Source of the DNA: Azonexus sp.
Lineage (GTDB): Bacteria > Pseudomonadota > Gammaproteobacteria > Burkholderiales > Rhodocyclaceae
NCBI GenBank assembly: GCA_030696345.1
Contig: JAUYSK010000016.1
Span: forward strand, 186,001-250,000
Direction: 5' to 3'
DNA: 64,000 bases
Position numbers and translations under genes: made by a program. Each line of letters opens with the position of its first letter. Positions within the stretch are counted from its first letter, which is position 1. The notes beneath the pieces are model-generated. The model was not told the origin of the DNA, made no database searches, and saw nothing but the letters and a program-made list of their open reading frames with translations. Of this stretch, positions 9,390 through 18,022 are shown one piece after another.

Positions 9390-10483
9390 CGAGCGAGCAA
9401 TTCGTGCGCGGCAGCCAGCACTGCGTCCACGGTCAATGAAGTCAGGCAGTCGCTGACCTTGCCGCCACCGCAGCCATCAATACCGCATGGCCGACAGGGA
9501 TGCTGCTGGCTACTGATGACGCGAAAAGGCACGCCCCACGGACCCCACTGCTTGTCGCCGGAAGGGCCGAACAACGCCACGGTCGGCGTGCCAACCGCAG
9601 CGGCAATGTGCATCGGGGCCGAATCGACGCCGATGAACAGCTTCGAAGCCTGCGTCAGCGCCGCCAGTTCCTTCAGCGACAACTGGCCGGACAGGCTGAA
9701 AGCCGGCTTGGGCAGTTGTGCCTGAATCGCCGTCAGCATGGCTTTTTCATCATCACTCGGCGCTGCAGTCATCACCACGGCATGACCTTCAGCCTGCAGG
9801 CGCTCCACCAGCGCGGCCATGCGGTCGACCGGCCAGCATTTGAAAAACCAGCGCGAAGCCGGGTGAATATGAATGAAATCGCCGCCCTTCAGACCAAACC
9901 CGGCCAGATGCTTGGCCACACCTGCCTCCGCTGCGGCGCCGGGCACCAGCAGCATGCGCCGCTCTTCCGGCGCCGGCTGGATGCCGATCCGGCGCAGCGC
10001 GTCGAGATTGGCTTCAACCATATGGCGCAGCGCATTTCTCGGTGCGCTCTGCAGATGGGTAAAACTCTGCCTCCAGCGCTTGCTGCGCCCACCAACGGCC
10101 GGCCCGACCGACCAGCGCGGCTGCAGCAGTCGGCACAGCCAGGCACCGCGCCAATGTTCAGTCAGGTGAATGATCAGGTCGTAACCACGTGCCTTCAGCG
10201 CACCGTACAGCGCCAACTCGGCCTTCACCTGACCAACGACGCCGAGTTTTTTCCACTTCCGGTCAATGACATGCACCGCGTCAATCGCCGGGTGAAGGGT
10301 CAGCATCTCGGCCGTATCGGCATAGACCAGCGCATCAATCTCGACCTGCGGCGCATGCGCCTTGAGTACCGAAAAAACCGGCGAACTGACCAGCACATCG
10401 CCGTGATGACGCAGCTTGATGACCAGCACCCGCTTGAGTTCGCCCAGCGGCACTGCATCGCGCAGAGGATTGAAGGTTTCCAT
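9386..10483 (-). CDS. Putative lipopolysaccharide heptosyltransferase III (GT9, WaaQ-like)
   Basis: The frame is open to 10555, but the ATG at 10483 lies just after the upstream cobC-like stop and leads into KRVLVIKLRHHGDVLVSSPV, the near-invariant start of WaaQ/RfaQ-type heptosyltransferases. The 365-residue product continues with FIHIHPASRWFFKCW and LFIGVDSAPMHIAAAVGTP, the ADP-heptose site, and a late CRPCGIDGCGG cysteine cluster. WaaQ adds a branch heptose to heptose II. With two other GT9 genes in the operon this points to a heptose-containing core. Confidence 0.82.
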   Translation of the reverse strand: METFNPLRDAVPLGELKRVLVIKLRHHGDVLVSSPVFSVLKAHAPQVEIDALVYADTAEMLTLHPAIDAVHVIDRKWKKLGVVGQVKAELALYGALKARGYDLIIHLTEHWRGAWLCRLLQPRWSVGPAVGGRSKRWRQSFTHLQSAPRNALRHMVEANLDALRRIGIQPAPEERRMLLVPGAAAEAGVAKHLAGFGLKGGDFIHIHPASRWFFKCWPVDRMAALVERLQAEGHAVVMTAAPSDDEKAMLTAIQAQLPKPAFSLSGQLSLKELAALTQASKLFIGVDSAPMHIAAAVGTPTVALFGPSGDKQWGPWGVPFRVISSQQHPCRPCGIDGCGGGKVSDCLTSLTVDAVLAAAHELLAR

Positions 10484-10493
10484 ATTCACTATT

Positions 10494-11006
10494 TTACCGA
10501 CGGACTTCCACCGTCGTGCGCGATCCGTAGGCAAAAACCAGTTGCGTCCAATCATTCGGCGCCAAGCCGCGCCAGTGCGCCAGCAAGACGCGGATCACCC
10601 CGGCGTGGGTTACAAGCACCGCCTCCGGCAACTCCAGTCCGGCGACAAAATCCAACGCCCGCCGTTGCAAAATCAGAGGCGATTCGCCGCCCGGTGGCGC
10701 AAACCCCGCAACATCGGCCGCCCAAGCATCCAGCTCGGCACGGGGAACTTCATCCCAATTCCGGCCTTCCCAGTCCCCGAAATTCATTTCAGCCAGCCGC
10801 TCATCAAGGCGAGGCGCCGGATGCAAAAGCGCCGCCAGCTCCCGGCAACGCCGTAGCGGACTACTCCACACCGGCAAGCCCGGCGGTAGTTCGGTGATCA
10901 GACGCTCCGCCACAGCGCCGGCATTTTCAGCCGCTACATCGAGTCGACCGTAGCAAATGCCCTGTTCGATCACCGGTTTGGGGTGGCGGACCAGATGAAG
11001 GATCAT
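10494..11006 (-). CDS. cobC: Histidine phosphatase family protein, probable alpha-ribazole phosphatase
   Basis: The 170-residue product starts MILHLVRHPKPVIEQGICYG. The RH dyad carries the phospho-accepting His, and CYGRLDV resembles the CYGxxD stretch of CobC. SSPLRRCRELA, an acidic NFGDWEG and VTHAGVIR with the second catalytic His complete a histidine-phosphatase fold. CobC removes the 5'-phosphate from alpha-ribazole phosphate in nucleotide-loop assembly. Cob genes lie just upstream on the same strand, separated by the CopD and FUSC genes, which supports that role. A general phosphoglycerate-mutase-like phosphatase is the alternative. It lies between the cob and LPS gene runs. Confidence 0.72.
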   Translation of the reverse strand: MILHLVRHPKPVIEQGICYGRLDVAAENAGAVAERLITELPPGLPVWSSPLRRCRELAALLHPAPRLDERLAEMNFGDWEGRNWDEVPRAELDAWAADVAGFAPPGGESPLILQRRALDFVAGLELPEAVLVTHAGVIRVLLAHWRGLAPNDWTQLVFAYGSRTTVEVRR

Positions 11007-11034
11007 TTAACGGACTGGGCTGGAAACAAGAAAA

Positions 11035-11493
11035 TCACCGGGCGAAATTGGCCCCGAGGGTTGCGACAACAATCGTCGCCACCCCAAGCAACAGATTGGT
11101 CAACACCAATTGGCGAATGCGGTTCATCGCTGCCCCCGCAACAGGCCAGTTTTCATCCGCCACACCGGCCTTCAGGCGCGGAAAATACAGGAAATAGATA
11201 ACCCCGAAGATCGCTGCCATCACGATGCCGAGTCCGGACATCACATGCCAGTGCATGGGTGCATGCGCAAATCCCGTCATCGCCATGCTGGCAAAGCCGG
11301 AGCCCAGAATGGCAACAATGCTCACCGCAACTGCCTTGAAGAAACGCCCCAGCACCGCAGCCAGCAGCGGCAAGCGTTGTGGCGGCTGCAGTTGTAACGT
11401 AACCACGGGACGCAGGCAGAAATGCGCAAAAAACATCCCGCCGATCCAGATGATTACACCTGAAAGATGCAGCAGGAGAAGGAAGGAGCGCAT
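11035..11493 (-). CDS. CopD-family membrane protein
   Basis: The ATG at 11493 gives 152 residues; a TTG four codons earlier is less likely. The sequence has four hydrophobic helices (about residues 3-23, 48-70, 82-102 and 128-150). Conserved histidines lie in helix 1 (LLLLHLSGVIIWIGGMFF) and helix 3 (APMHWHVMSGLG), the pattern of CopD-like (PF05425) proteins. Some relatives take part in copper handling and others are of unknown role. It is transcribed between cobC and the FUSC gene with small gaps and may belong to the same transcript. No copper genes are next to it, although a SCO gene lies 15 kb away. Confidence 0.65.
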   Translation of the reverse strand: MRSFLLLLHLSGVIIWIGGMFFAHFCLRPVVTLQLQPPQRLPLLAAVLGRFFKAVAVSIVAILGSGFASMAMTGFAHAPMHWHVMSGLGIVMAAIFGVIYFLYFPRLKAGVADENWPVAGAAMNRIRQLVLTNLLLGVATIVVATLGANFAR

Positions 11494-11580
11494 GTAGGGT
11501 TCCAATCAGAATCAGGGAGTTGGCAATCTTACCCCGTCACCGATAACGCCATCGGCAGTTTGCGAAGACAAGAAGGGCGC

Positions 11581-12666
11581 TCAATTCCGCGAGGAAGCCA
11601 GGCGCCGAATCTGCCGCCCCACGATCTCGCGAAAACGTGGCGTATGCAGACAGATGCCGCCGACCAGCCCGACGACAGAGCCCAGCACGGTATCGAGCAA
11701 GCGCGCCTGAAGAATCGCATTGGGTGACCCCTGCCCCAACTGGCTGGCTTCGACGAGAAAGATAGTCATGGGCGTGATGAAAATTACTGCCAGACCGTAA
11801 TGCCGGACCACCAGAATTTCGATAACGAATGCCAGGCCCATCATCATCAACGAAACGCCCCATTTTTCGAGCGGCAGCAGCAACAGCCCCCACGCCAGCA
11901 GCAGGCCGATGCCGGTACCCGCGACACGGTGCACCTGCTTGCTCCATACCGCCCGCAAGGACGCCCCTTGAATGACGGCCAGACAGCTCACAGGCACCCA
12001 ATAGGCACGCTCCAGTTGCAATGCCTGGGCCAGAGCCAGCGAAATCCCCACAAACAGCCCGATCACAACCGAATCGAAAACCACAAAATCGAAAGTCGCC
12101 GGAGGCAATGGAGTCACTGCCTGCGGCGCCTGTAAACGCAAGCTGTAGATACCGAAGAAGAAGGCAATCAAGCAGGCCAGCAGACAGCCCATGCTCAATA
12201 GCCCAACAAACAGCGGTAGCTGTAACAACTCGATCGGCGAATAGGCACCGATTGCGGCGGCCATGATGAAAAACATGCTGCCCGGTGGACCCAATGCGTA
12301 AAAGCGGCACACCATCGTGACCAGAATGGCAATGAAGGTCAGTACCGGCACCAGCAGCACCGGCAAGAAATGGCTCATCGCTCCCATGGCATAGCAGGCG
12401 GTCATGCCGAAAGCGCAGGCCATCAGCGAAACCATGCGATGCGACATCGGCGTGTTCGGTGAATAGAGGAAAACCAGGCCACCCAGCGATGAGACCAGTC
12501 CGTAATCCAGATGATCGAAATAGGCACCGACCAGTAACGGTAGCCCGATAGCCAGGGCGGCGCAGAAGGGCATCATCCAGCCTCGCTCGCTGGCGTTGAT
12601 CGTCGCCAGCTGGCTAATTTCCCGGCGCAGCAGCGCCTGAAATCGCGCCCATCTGCGCTGATTCAT
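11581..12666 (-). CDS. FUSC-family inner-membrane protein
   Basis: The 361-residue product has two bundles of hydrophobic helices (roughly residues 30-165 and 195-345) joined by a short hydrophilic linker. Features include LVGAYFDHLDYGLVSSLGG and ACLAVIQGASLRAVWSKQV, the repeat-like layout of FUSC/aromatic-acid-exporter-type proteins (PF04632/PF13515). The ATG at 12666 shares one base with the cobS stop; a GTG one codon earlier is also possible. Some FUSC proteins export organic acids with HlyD partners, but no such partner is adjacent. Its coupling to cobS is striking, but no cobalamin role is established. Confidence 0.65.
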   Translation of the reverse strand: MNQRRWARFQALLRREISQLATINASERGWMMPFCAALAIGLPLLVGAYFDHLDYGLVSSLGGLVFLYSPNTPMSHRMVSLMACAFGMTACYAMGAMSHFLPVLLVPVLTFIAILVTMVCRFYALGPPGSMFFIMAAAIGAYSPIELLQLPLFVGLLSMGCLLACLIAFFFGIYSLRLQAPQAVTPLPPATFDFVVFDSVVIGLFVGISLALAQALQLERAYWVPVSCLAVIQGASLRAVWSKQVHRVAGTGIGLLLAWGLLLLPLEKWGVSLMMMGLAFVIEILVVRHYGLAVIFITPMTIFLVEASQLGQGSPNAILQARLLDTVLGSVVGLVGGICLHTPRFREIVGRQIRRLASSRN

Positions 12667-13427
12667 CACGGTGTCCAGCTCGCCAGCAAACCGAGATAGA
12701 ACGCAATCTCACTGGCCTGCTGCGTCGCACCCAGGCAATCGCCCGTATAACCTCCCAGCCAGCGCTTGAATTTGGCGGCCAGCCAGTAGGTGGCCAAGGC
12801 CGCCAACCCGCATGCAGCCAGGACTTTTTCAATCGGCAGCAAAGCGAGCGCCACCAGAACGAAAAGCAGGGCAAACAGCATTTCACCACCGCTCAACCGG
12901 GTTGCCAGCGGCTTGGCCTTGGATAGCAGGTCTTCGCGGACGTAATCCATGCTTGCCAGCAGCACCGTGGCGCAGAAGCGCGACAGGGCATGGCCAGCGA
13001 GCAGGGCAAAGGGAACGAGGGCCGGATTCAGCGCCGATAGCAGTGTGAATTTGCCGATCAAAGCCAGCACCATGGCCACCACGCCATAGCTGCCGACCCG
13101 CGAATCCTTCATGATTTCGAGGATGCGCAGCTTTTCCCAACCACCGCCCAGACCATCGACGGTGTCGGAAAGCCCGTCCTCGTGGAAAGCGCCGGTGGCA
13201 TAGATGGTGGCCGCCATCGACAAAAGCACCGCGACCATTGGCGGCCAGAACAGTGCGGCGCCGAGATAGACCAGCGCCCCGATGCCGCCGATCAGCAGGC
13301 CGACCGCCGGGAAATACCGGGCCGAGCGGTTCAGCGCCTCAGTCGAGTGGCCCACCCATCCCGGCACCGGCAGCCGCGTGAAAAAACGGAGGGCGCCGAA
13401 GAAATATTCAAGCTCGCGCCGCAGCAT
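12666..13427 (-). CDS. cobS: Adenosylcobinamide-GDP ribazoletransferase (cobalamin synthase)
   Basis: The 253-residue membrane enzyme joins adenosylcobinamide-GDP to alpha-ribazole, the last assembly step of adenosylcobalamin. The N-terminal FFGALRFFTRLPVP, then GAFHEDGLSDTVDGLGGG with the conserved acidic metal-binding cluster, and MKDSRVGSYG are hallmark CobS motifs. Several hydrophobic helices follow. It ends with YTGDCLGATQQ. Its ATG shares one base with the cobT stop, so cobT-cobS are coupled and both lie behind the B12 riboswitch upstream of cobT. Confidence 0.93.
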   Translation of the reverse strand: MLRRELEYFFGALRFFTRLPVPGWVGHSTEALNRSARYFPAVGLLIGGIGALVYLGAALFWPPMVAVLLSMAATIYATGAFHEDGLSDTVDGLGGGWEKLRILEIMKDSRVGSYGVVAMVLALIGKFTLLSALNPALVPFALLAGHALSRFCATVLLASMDYVREDLLSKAKPLATRLSGGEMLFALLFVLVALALLPIEKVLAACGLAALATYWLAAKFKRWLGGYTGDCLGATQQASEIAFYLGLLASWTP

Positions 13428-14476
13428 CAGCTTTTTACAGCGACGCCCGCCGATTCAAAACTGGCCATTTCATTGAGTAAATTGACCGCCGCCTTGACCA
13501 GCGGATAGGCCAGTGCCGCACCAGTGCCTTCGCCCAGTCGCAGACCTAAATCAAGCAAGGGTTCAGCCTCCAGCGCTGCCAGTTGTGCCGCGTGGCCGGG
13601 TTCGGCCGAGCAATGACAGAAGACGCAATAATCGAGCAGCGCCGGGAACAACCCTGCTGCGGTCAACGCGGCTGAACCGACAATAAAGCCATCGATCAGC
13701 ATGACCATCTTCGCCTCGGCCGCCGCCAGCATGGCACCGACCATCATGGCGATCTCGAAGCCGCCGAATTCGGCCAGCACCTGCATCGGTTCATCGGGGC
13801 CACCGGTCGCGCGATAGCGAGCCAGCGCCTTTTCCAGCAGGCCCTGCTTGCGCAGCAGCCCGGCATCGTCCAGCCCGGTGCCGCGCCCGACGCAGGCGGC
13901 GAGCGGCGTGCCGGTCAGGCAATGGGTAATCAGCGAAGCGGCGGCCGTATTGCCGATACCCATTTCGCCGAAACCAACCACATTGCAGCCGCGCGCCGCC
14001 AGCCAGCGAACGATTTCCGCGCCACGGGTAACAGCGATGGCGCACTGCTCGGGAGTCATCGCCGATTGTTCGAGGTAATTGGCCGTGCCCGCTGCCACCT
14101 TGGCATCGATCAGGCCTTCACGTTTACCGAAATCATGCGCCACACCGGCATCGACGATGGCCAGCTCAAGGCCGTTCTGGCCGGCAAAAATATTGATCGC
14201 TGCCCCGCCGGCCATGAAATTTTCAACCATCTGCCAGGTTACATCCTGCGGATAAGCTGAAACGCCGGCCTTGGCTGCGCCGTGGTCACCGGCAAAAACC
14301 AGCATTTGCGGCAGGGTCAGTTCCGGGTCAAGGCGCTGCTGGATGAGACCGATCTGTTTGGCGACACTTTCCAGCAAGCCAAGTGAACCGAGCGGTTTGG
14401 TCTTCTGGTCAAGCTTGCGCTGCAAGGCGGCGGCCAGCTTCTGGTCCGGGGCGACGATTTTGAATTTTGAATGCAT
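13427..14476 (-). CDS. cobT: Nicotinate-nucleotide--dimethylbenzimidazole phosphoribosyltransferase
   Basis: CobT activates DMB to alpha-ribazole phosphate using nicotinate mononucleotide. The frame stays open to 15028, but the ATG at 14476 gives the normal 349 residues and leaves the riboswitch and its terminator upstream. Visible family features are [52 protein letters not shown] and the C-terminal [14 protein letters not shown], which holds the catalytic-base Glu. The DMB it uses would come from BluB in the plus-strand operon 7 kb away. Translation of cobS is coupled to its end. Confidence 0.94.
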   Translation of the reverse strand: MHSKFKIVAPDQKLAAALQRKLDQKTKPLGSLGLLESVAKQIGLIQQRLDPELTLPQMLVFAGDHGAAKAGVSAYPQDVTWQMVENFMAGGAAINIFAGQNGLELAIVDAGVAHDFGKREGLIDAKVAAGTANYLEQSAMTPEQCAIAVTRGAEIVRWLAARGCNVVGFGEMGIGNTAAASLITHCLTGTPLAACVGRGTGLDDAGLLRKQGLLEKALARYRATGGPDEPMQVLAEFGGFEIAMMVGAMLAAAEAKMVMLIDGFIVGSAALTAAGLFPALLDYCVFCHCSAEPGHAAQLAALEAEPLLDLGLRLGEGTGAALAYPLVKAAVNLLNEMASFESAGVAVKS

Positions 14477-14492
14477 CCGATTCTTCCAGTAC

Positions 14493-14545
14493 AAAAAAGC
14501 AAAGGGCCTCGCGGCGGCGTTCATCGAACGCAACCGCGAAGCCCT
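14493..14545 (-). terminator. Intrinsic terminator of the cobT leader (riboswitch expression platform)
   Basis: On the minus strand, AGGGCTTCGCGG (14534-14545) pairs with CCGCGAGGCCCT (14503-14514) through 12 positions with one G-T pair. The loop contains an inner GCGTTC/GAACGC hairpin, and the stem is followed by TTTGCTTTTTTG. It lies between the B12 aptamer and the cobT ATG, the position of a transcription-terminating switch. Confidence 0.85.
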
Positions 14546-14549
14546 GTCC

Positions 14550-14706
14550 ACAGGCTCCAGCCCAAACAAATCGATAGGTCTTCTGGCTTTCGGATCAGCC
14601 GGCTTGTCGCGCCTTCCCGGCTTGCACCAGTGGCCTTTGCGACATCCGTCCCCGATTACAGCGGCGGGCCCGCCACGGATTTGCACCGTGTTCCGTTTTA
14701 TCGAAT
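14550..14706 (-). promoter_or_regulatory. Cobalamin (B12) riboswitch aptamer upstream of cobTS
   Basis: Read on the minus strand, the leader contains the conserved B12 elements in order: GGTGCAAATCCGTG, CGCTGTAATCGGGGACGG, GCCACTGG, GGGAAGGCGC, and the B12 box AGCCAGAAGACC at 14577-14588. This is the classical AdoCbl-type layout. A terminator hairpin follows directly, so high cobalamin should stop transcription before cobT. The divergent gene cobU is not under this element. Confidence 0.92.
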
Positions 14707-14713
14707 CGGACGC

Positions 14714-14719
14714 ATTATA
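14714..14719 (-). promoter_or_regulatory. -10 element for the cobT leader
   Basis: A perfect TATAAT on the minus strand lies a few bases before the first conserved aptamer element, which would put the transcript start near 14707. The -35 region (TGTCGG at 16-bp spacing) is poor. The position relative to the riboswitch is the main support. Confidence 0.55.
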
Positions 14720-14751
14720 CCGGTTGCAGTCGACGCCGACATTCACCCACA

Positions 14752-15318
14752 ATGCCGGCCATGAAAGAACTGATCCTTGGCGGTGCGCGTTCGGGCAAGA
14801 GCCAGCTGGCGGAAAAACGCGCCCTTGATTCCGGCCTGCAGGTGATTTATCTGGCAACCGCCGAAGCCCGCGACGGCGAGATGGCGCGCCGCATCGCCCA
14901 TCACCGCGAGCGCCGGCCGGCCGAATGGGGCTGTGCCGAAGAGATGCTGCAGCTCGCGACCAAACTGCGCGCACTGGCCGCACCGGACACCTGCATCCTG
15001 GTCGATTGCCTGACGCTCTGGCTCTCAAACCTGCTCTTCGCCGGCCAGGCGGCTTCGCAGGCCGAAGCCGGCGAAGCCATCAGCTGCGCGCTGTTCCGCG
15101 ACGAAACCTCGGCCCTTATCGAACTGCTGCCGCAATTGCCTGGCCACATCATTCTGGTTTCCAACGAAGTCGGCTGGGGCGTCGTGCCGATGCACCCGGT
15201 GTCGCGCCTGTTTGCCGACGAGCAGGGACGACTGAATCAACGCGTCGCCGCCGTCTGCGACCGGGTAACGCTGGTTGCCGCCGGTCTGCCGCTCACCCTG
15301 AAGCCAGCCGGCAATTGA
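14752..15318 (+). CDS. cobU: Bifunctional adenosylcobinamide kinase / adenosylcobinamide-phosphate guanylyltransferase
   Basis: The 188-residue enzyme phosphorylates adenosylcobinamide and then attaches GMP. It has the P-loop [10 protein letters not shown] near the start, [12 protein letters not shown], the HRERRP segment with the guanylylated His, [12 protein letters not shown] and [11 protein letters not shown], all CobU signatures. Two starts are possible, ATG at 14752 and ATG at 14761; the second gives the more usual MKELILGG N-terminus, and neither has a clear ribosome site. It is transcribed divergently from cobT and completes the CobU-CobS-CobT-CobC nucleotide-loop set. Confidence 0.93.
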   Translation: MPAMKELILGGARSGKSQLAEKRALDSGLQVIYLATAEARDGEMARRIAHHRERRPAEWGCAEEMLQLATKLRALAAPDTCILVDCLTLWLSNLLFAGQAASQAEAGEAISCALFRDETSALIELLPQLPGHIILVSNEVGWGVVPMHPVSRLFADEQGRLNQRVAAVCDRVTLVAAGLPLTLKPAGN

Positions 15319-15364
15319 AGCGTGCTACCCTGAGGCTCAACCCGGCATATCTCAGGAGAACGCA

Positions 15365-15790
15365 ATGCCCCTATTCTCACGTCTGACGGCGCTTTGCCAG
15401 GTTCTCGAAAAACATGCCACGCTGCCGGTCAGAATCAGCCGGCCGGATGACACCGCCGGCCTCTTCGTCTGGCCCTGGCGCATCGAAGAAGACACCCGTG
15501 TGCGCAGCGCACCGTTGCCGCGCCAAGCGGGCGACGATCAGGCGAGCCGCGTTCCGGCCCCAGCCATCCACTTTCTGCTGCTTTCCAGCACCAGCCTCGA
15601 CGACAACACCATCGGTGGCCTCGAATCAGCGCGTCTGGCACTGCTTGAAACGCCGGTATTCGATGCCGTTGGCGGCCGGGTCAGCGTCGCACCCGCCACG
15701 CTGAGCACCACGGAATTGACCGATCTATTCACCGCCGCCGCCATTCCGCTGCGGCTGTGTCTGGCCTACACGCTGCGTTCGACCGCCTGA
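15365..15790 (+). CDS. Hypothetical protein
   Basis: This 141-residue protein has a clear AGGAG ribosome site, so the gene is probably real. No signal peptide or long hydrophobic helix is present. The second half contains [20 protein letters not shown], then [14 protein letters not shown] and [20 protein letters not shown], ending with a hydrophobic strand-like segment. This resembles the assembly domain of Pvc16-type (DUF4255) proteins only loosely, and I do not assign it. It follows cobU by 46 bases, and its last 25 bases overlap the 3' end of cobQ on the other strand. The role is unknown. Confidence 0.55.
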   Translation: MPLFSRLTALCQVLEKHATLPVRISRPDDTAGLFVWPWRIEEDTRVRSAPLPRQAGDDQASRVPAPAIHFLLLSSTSLDDNTIGGLESARLALLETPVFDAVGGRVSVAPATLSTTELTDLFTAAAIPLRLCLAYTLRSTA

Positions 15791-17253
15791 ACCTTCGGCA
15801 GGTAAGGCGCCAGCTTTTCCCAGTCCAGCGCCGCTTCAACGGAATCAGCCAGACGTTCCAGATCGGCTTCGCGGCGCGCAGCAAAATCAACCGGCGCGCT
15901 CTCCGTCATCCCGGCCCAGGCAAGCAGCGCGGTCAACGCTTCCGGATGGTCAAAAACCCCGTGGCAGTAGGTGGCGAAAATCTGGTTGTCGGCTGAAATG
16001 GCACCGTCCTTTTGCCCATCCGCGAACTGTACAGCTGCTTGCATCAGCCCCTCGCCCCGCGTAACACCAAGATGAATTTCGTAACCATTCATTGCCGGCT
16101 GGCCCGGTAGCGCCAAGTGACCACTCACATTGCGTAACTGCTTTTCGGCTTCGAGCGTCGTTTCGACATCCAGCACGCCCAGCCCCGGTGTAGTGCCGGG
16201 CTGGCCTTCCAGCCCATTCGGGTCGTGGATCATCCTGCCTAGCATCTGGTAGCCGCCACACAGACCAACCACCTTGCCGCCATAACGCAAGTGCTTCCGA
16301 ATCGCCATCGCCCAGCCTTTTTCGCGCAGCCAGTCGAAATCGGCGCGCACCGCCTTCGATCCTGGCAGCACGATCAAATCTGCCGCCGGCGGTGTTTCGC
16401 CCGGACCGATCCAGCGGAAATCAACCTCCGGATGCAGGCGCAGCGGGTCGAGATCGTTGTGGTTGGAAACACGCGGATAGGCCGGGGCGATCACTTTCAA
16501 TTTTGCCGTTTTTTTGCCGTCCACCGCAGCAGTCGCAATGGCATCCTCGGCGTCTAGCATCAGACCGTGCAGATAGGGTAAAACGCCGAGCACCGGCTTG
16601 CCGGTGCGCTCTTCCAACCAAGTCAGGCCGGATTCGAGCAGGCCGATGTCGCCGCGAAAACGGTTAATGACGAAACCCTTGACCCGGTTCTGTTCCGATG
16701 GCGAGAGCAGATCGAGTGTGCCGACCAGATGGGCAAAGACACCGCCCCGGTCGATGTCGGCGATCAGGATCACCGGGCAATCGACTTCCTCGGCGAAGCC
16801 CATGTTGGCGATATCGCGATCCCGCAGGTTGATCTCGGCCGGCGACCCGGCGCCCTCGACCAGCACGCACTCATACGCTGCGGTCAACCGCCCCCAGGAG
16901 GCCAAAACCGCCGCCATCGCCCGTGGCTTGTAGTCGTGATAAGCCTTGGCATCGAGATCGAAGGCCACCTTGCCGTGAATGATGACCTGCGCCTTCTTGT
17001 CGGTGGTCGGCTTCAGCAGCACGGGGTTGAAATCGGTGTGCGGTTCCAGCCCGGCCGCCAATGCCTGTAACGCCTGAGCCCGGCCGATTTCGCCGCCGTC
17101 GCTGGTCACGGCGGAGTTCAGCGCCATGTTCTGCGGCTTGAACGGCGCCACATTGACCCCGCGCCGTTTAAGAATGCGGCAGAGCGCGGCAACCAGCGTC
17201 GTTTTACCGGCATCCGATGTGGTGCCTTGAACCATCAGCGAGAAACAGGGCAT
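15766..17253 (-). CDS. cobQ: Cobyric acid synthase
   Basis: CobQ amidates four side chains of adenosylcobyrinic acid a,c-diamide, using glutamine and ATP. The 495-residue protein has the N-terminal ATPase-like domain ([56 protein letters not shown]). A C-terminal type 1 glutamine amidotransferase domain follows, with nucleophile Cys in [12 protein letters not shown] and catalytic His in [10 protein letters not shown]. The gene stands alone on the minus strand, convergent with the hypothetical gene after cobU. Its presence shows that the organism can work from cobyrinate diamide and is not limited to cobinamide salvage. Confidence 0.95.
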   Translation of the reverse strand: MPCFSLMVQGTTSDAGKTTLVAALCRILKRRGVNVAPFKPQNMALNSAVTSDGGEIGRAQALQALAAGLEPHTDFNPVLLKPTTDKKAQVIIHGKVAFDLDAKAYHDYKPRAMAAVLASWGRLTAAYECVLVEGAGSPAEINLRDRDIANMGFAEEVDCPVILIADIDRGGVFAHLVGTLDLLSPSEQNRVKGFVINRFRGDIGLLESGLTWLEERTGKPVLGVLPYLHGLMLDAEDAIATAAVDGKKTAKLKVIAPAYPRVSNHNDLDPLRLHPEVDFRWIGPGETPPAADLIVLPGSKAVRADFDWLREKGWAMAIRKHLRYGGKVVGLCGGYQMLGRMIHDPNGLEGQPGTTPGLGVLDVETTLEAEKQLRNVSGHLALPGQPAMNGYEIHLGVTRGEGLMQAAVQFADGQKDGAISADNQIFATYCHGVFDHPEALTALLAWAGMTESAPVDFAARREADLERLADSVEAALDWEKLAPYLPKVQAVERSV

Positions 17254-17298
17254 GGGCAGCTGCCTGAAAAAAGGGGCTGATTATCCCATGCAGCCAGC

Positions 17299-18021
17299 CT
17301 ACGGTTCGATCCCCTGGCCAGCCTCTTCATACGTTCGACCATCGCGAATCTGGTAAATGCGACGGAAGGTCGGGATGATTTTTTCATCGTGGGTGACGAC
17401 GATGATTGCCGTCCGGTATTGCTGCGCCATGCGGTTCAGGATGCGCATGACCGCCATCGCCCGTTCGCTGTCGAGCGGCGCAGTCGGCTCATCGGCGAGG
17501 ATGACCGGCGGCTGATTGGCCAGCGCCCGGGCAATCGCCACCCGCTGCTGCTCACCACCGGAAAGCTGCGAAGGCTGGGCCTTGGCGCGATGCTGAACAT
17601 CCAGCGCCTGCAATAATTCCAGCGCCCGTTGCCGGGCCTGCACATTCGGCTGGCCGGCCAGCATCGGCAGCAGGGCAACGTTGTCGGTAACATCCAGAAA
17701 CGGAATCAGGTAAGGCGCCTGAAAAACAAAGCCGATCCGGTCGCGGCGCAGCGCCCGTAGATCGGCAGACTTCCAGCCCTGGTCGTAGATCACCTCGTCA
17801 CCCAGCGTCATGCGCCCGGCAGTCGGCTCGATCACCGCGCCCAGGCATTTGAGCAGCGTCGTTTTGCCGGAGCCGGAAGGGCCGATCAGGCCGACCACTT
17901 CACCCGGCGCCACGGTCATATTGACCTCTTTCAGGGCGTCCACCGCAGCATCGCTCTCGCCATAGCGTTTGCGCAGTCCCTCGATGCGAATCCCGAAGCC
18001 CGTGTTGGTGTCAGTGTTCAT
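17299..18021 (-). CDS. ABC transporter ATP-binding protein (MacB/DevA/LolD-like)
   Basis: The start at 18021 (MNTDTNTGFG) lies one base after the permease stop and gives 240 residues, the usual size; the longer open frame to 18141 runs into the permease gene. Motifs are Walker A GPSGSGKTTLLK, Q-loop FVFQAPYLIPFL, signature LSGGEQQRVAIARAL, Walker B VILADEPTAPLD and VVTHDEKI. The arrangement TetR-HlyD-FtsX-permease-ATPase matches DevBCA-like exporters. The substrate is unknown. Confidence 0.87.
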   Translation of the reverse strand: MNTDTNTGFGIRIEGLRKRYGESDAAVDALKEVNMTVAPGEVVGLIGPSGSGKTTLLKCLGAVIEPTAGRMTLGDEVIYDQGWKSADLRALRRDRIGFVFQAPYLIPFLDVTDNVALLPMLAGQPNVQARQRALELLQALDVQHRAKAQPSQLSGGEQQRVAIARALANQPPVILADEPTAPLDSERAMAVMRILNRMAQQYRTAIIVVTHDEKIIPTFRRIYQIRDGRTYEEAGQGIEP

Positions 18022-18022
18022 C

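Noticed and set aside
14477..15028. Upstream extension of cobT by 184 codons
   Set aside because: It would translate the B12 riboswitch, the terminator and part of cobU in antisense. The ATG at 14476 gives the normal protein.
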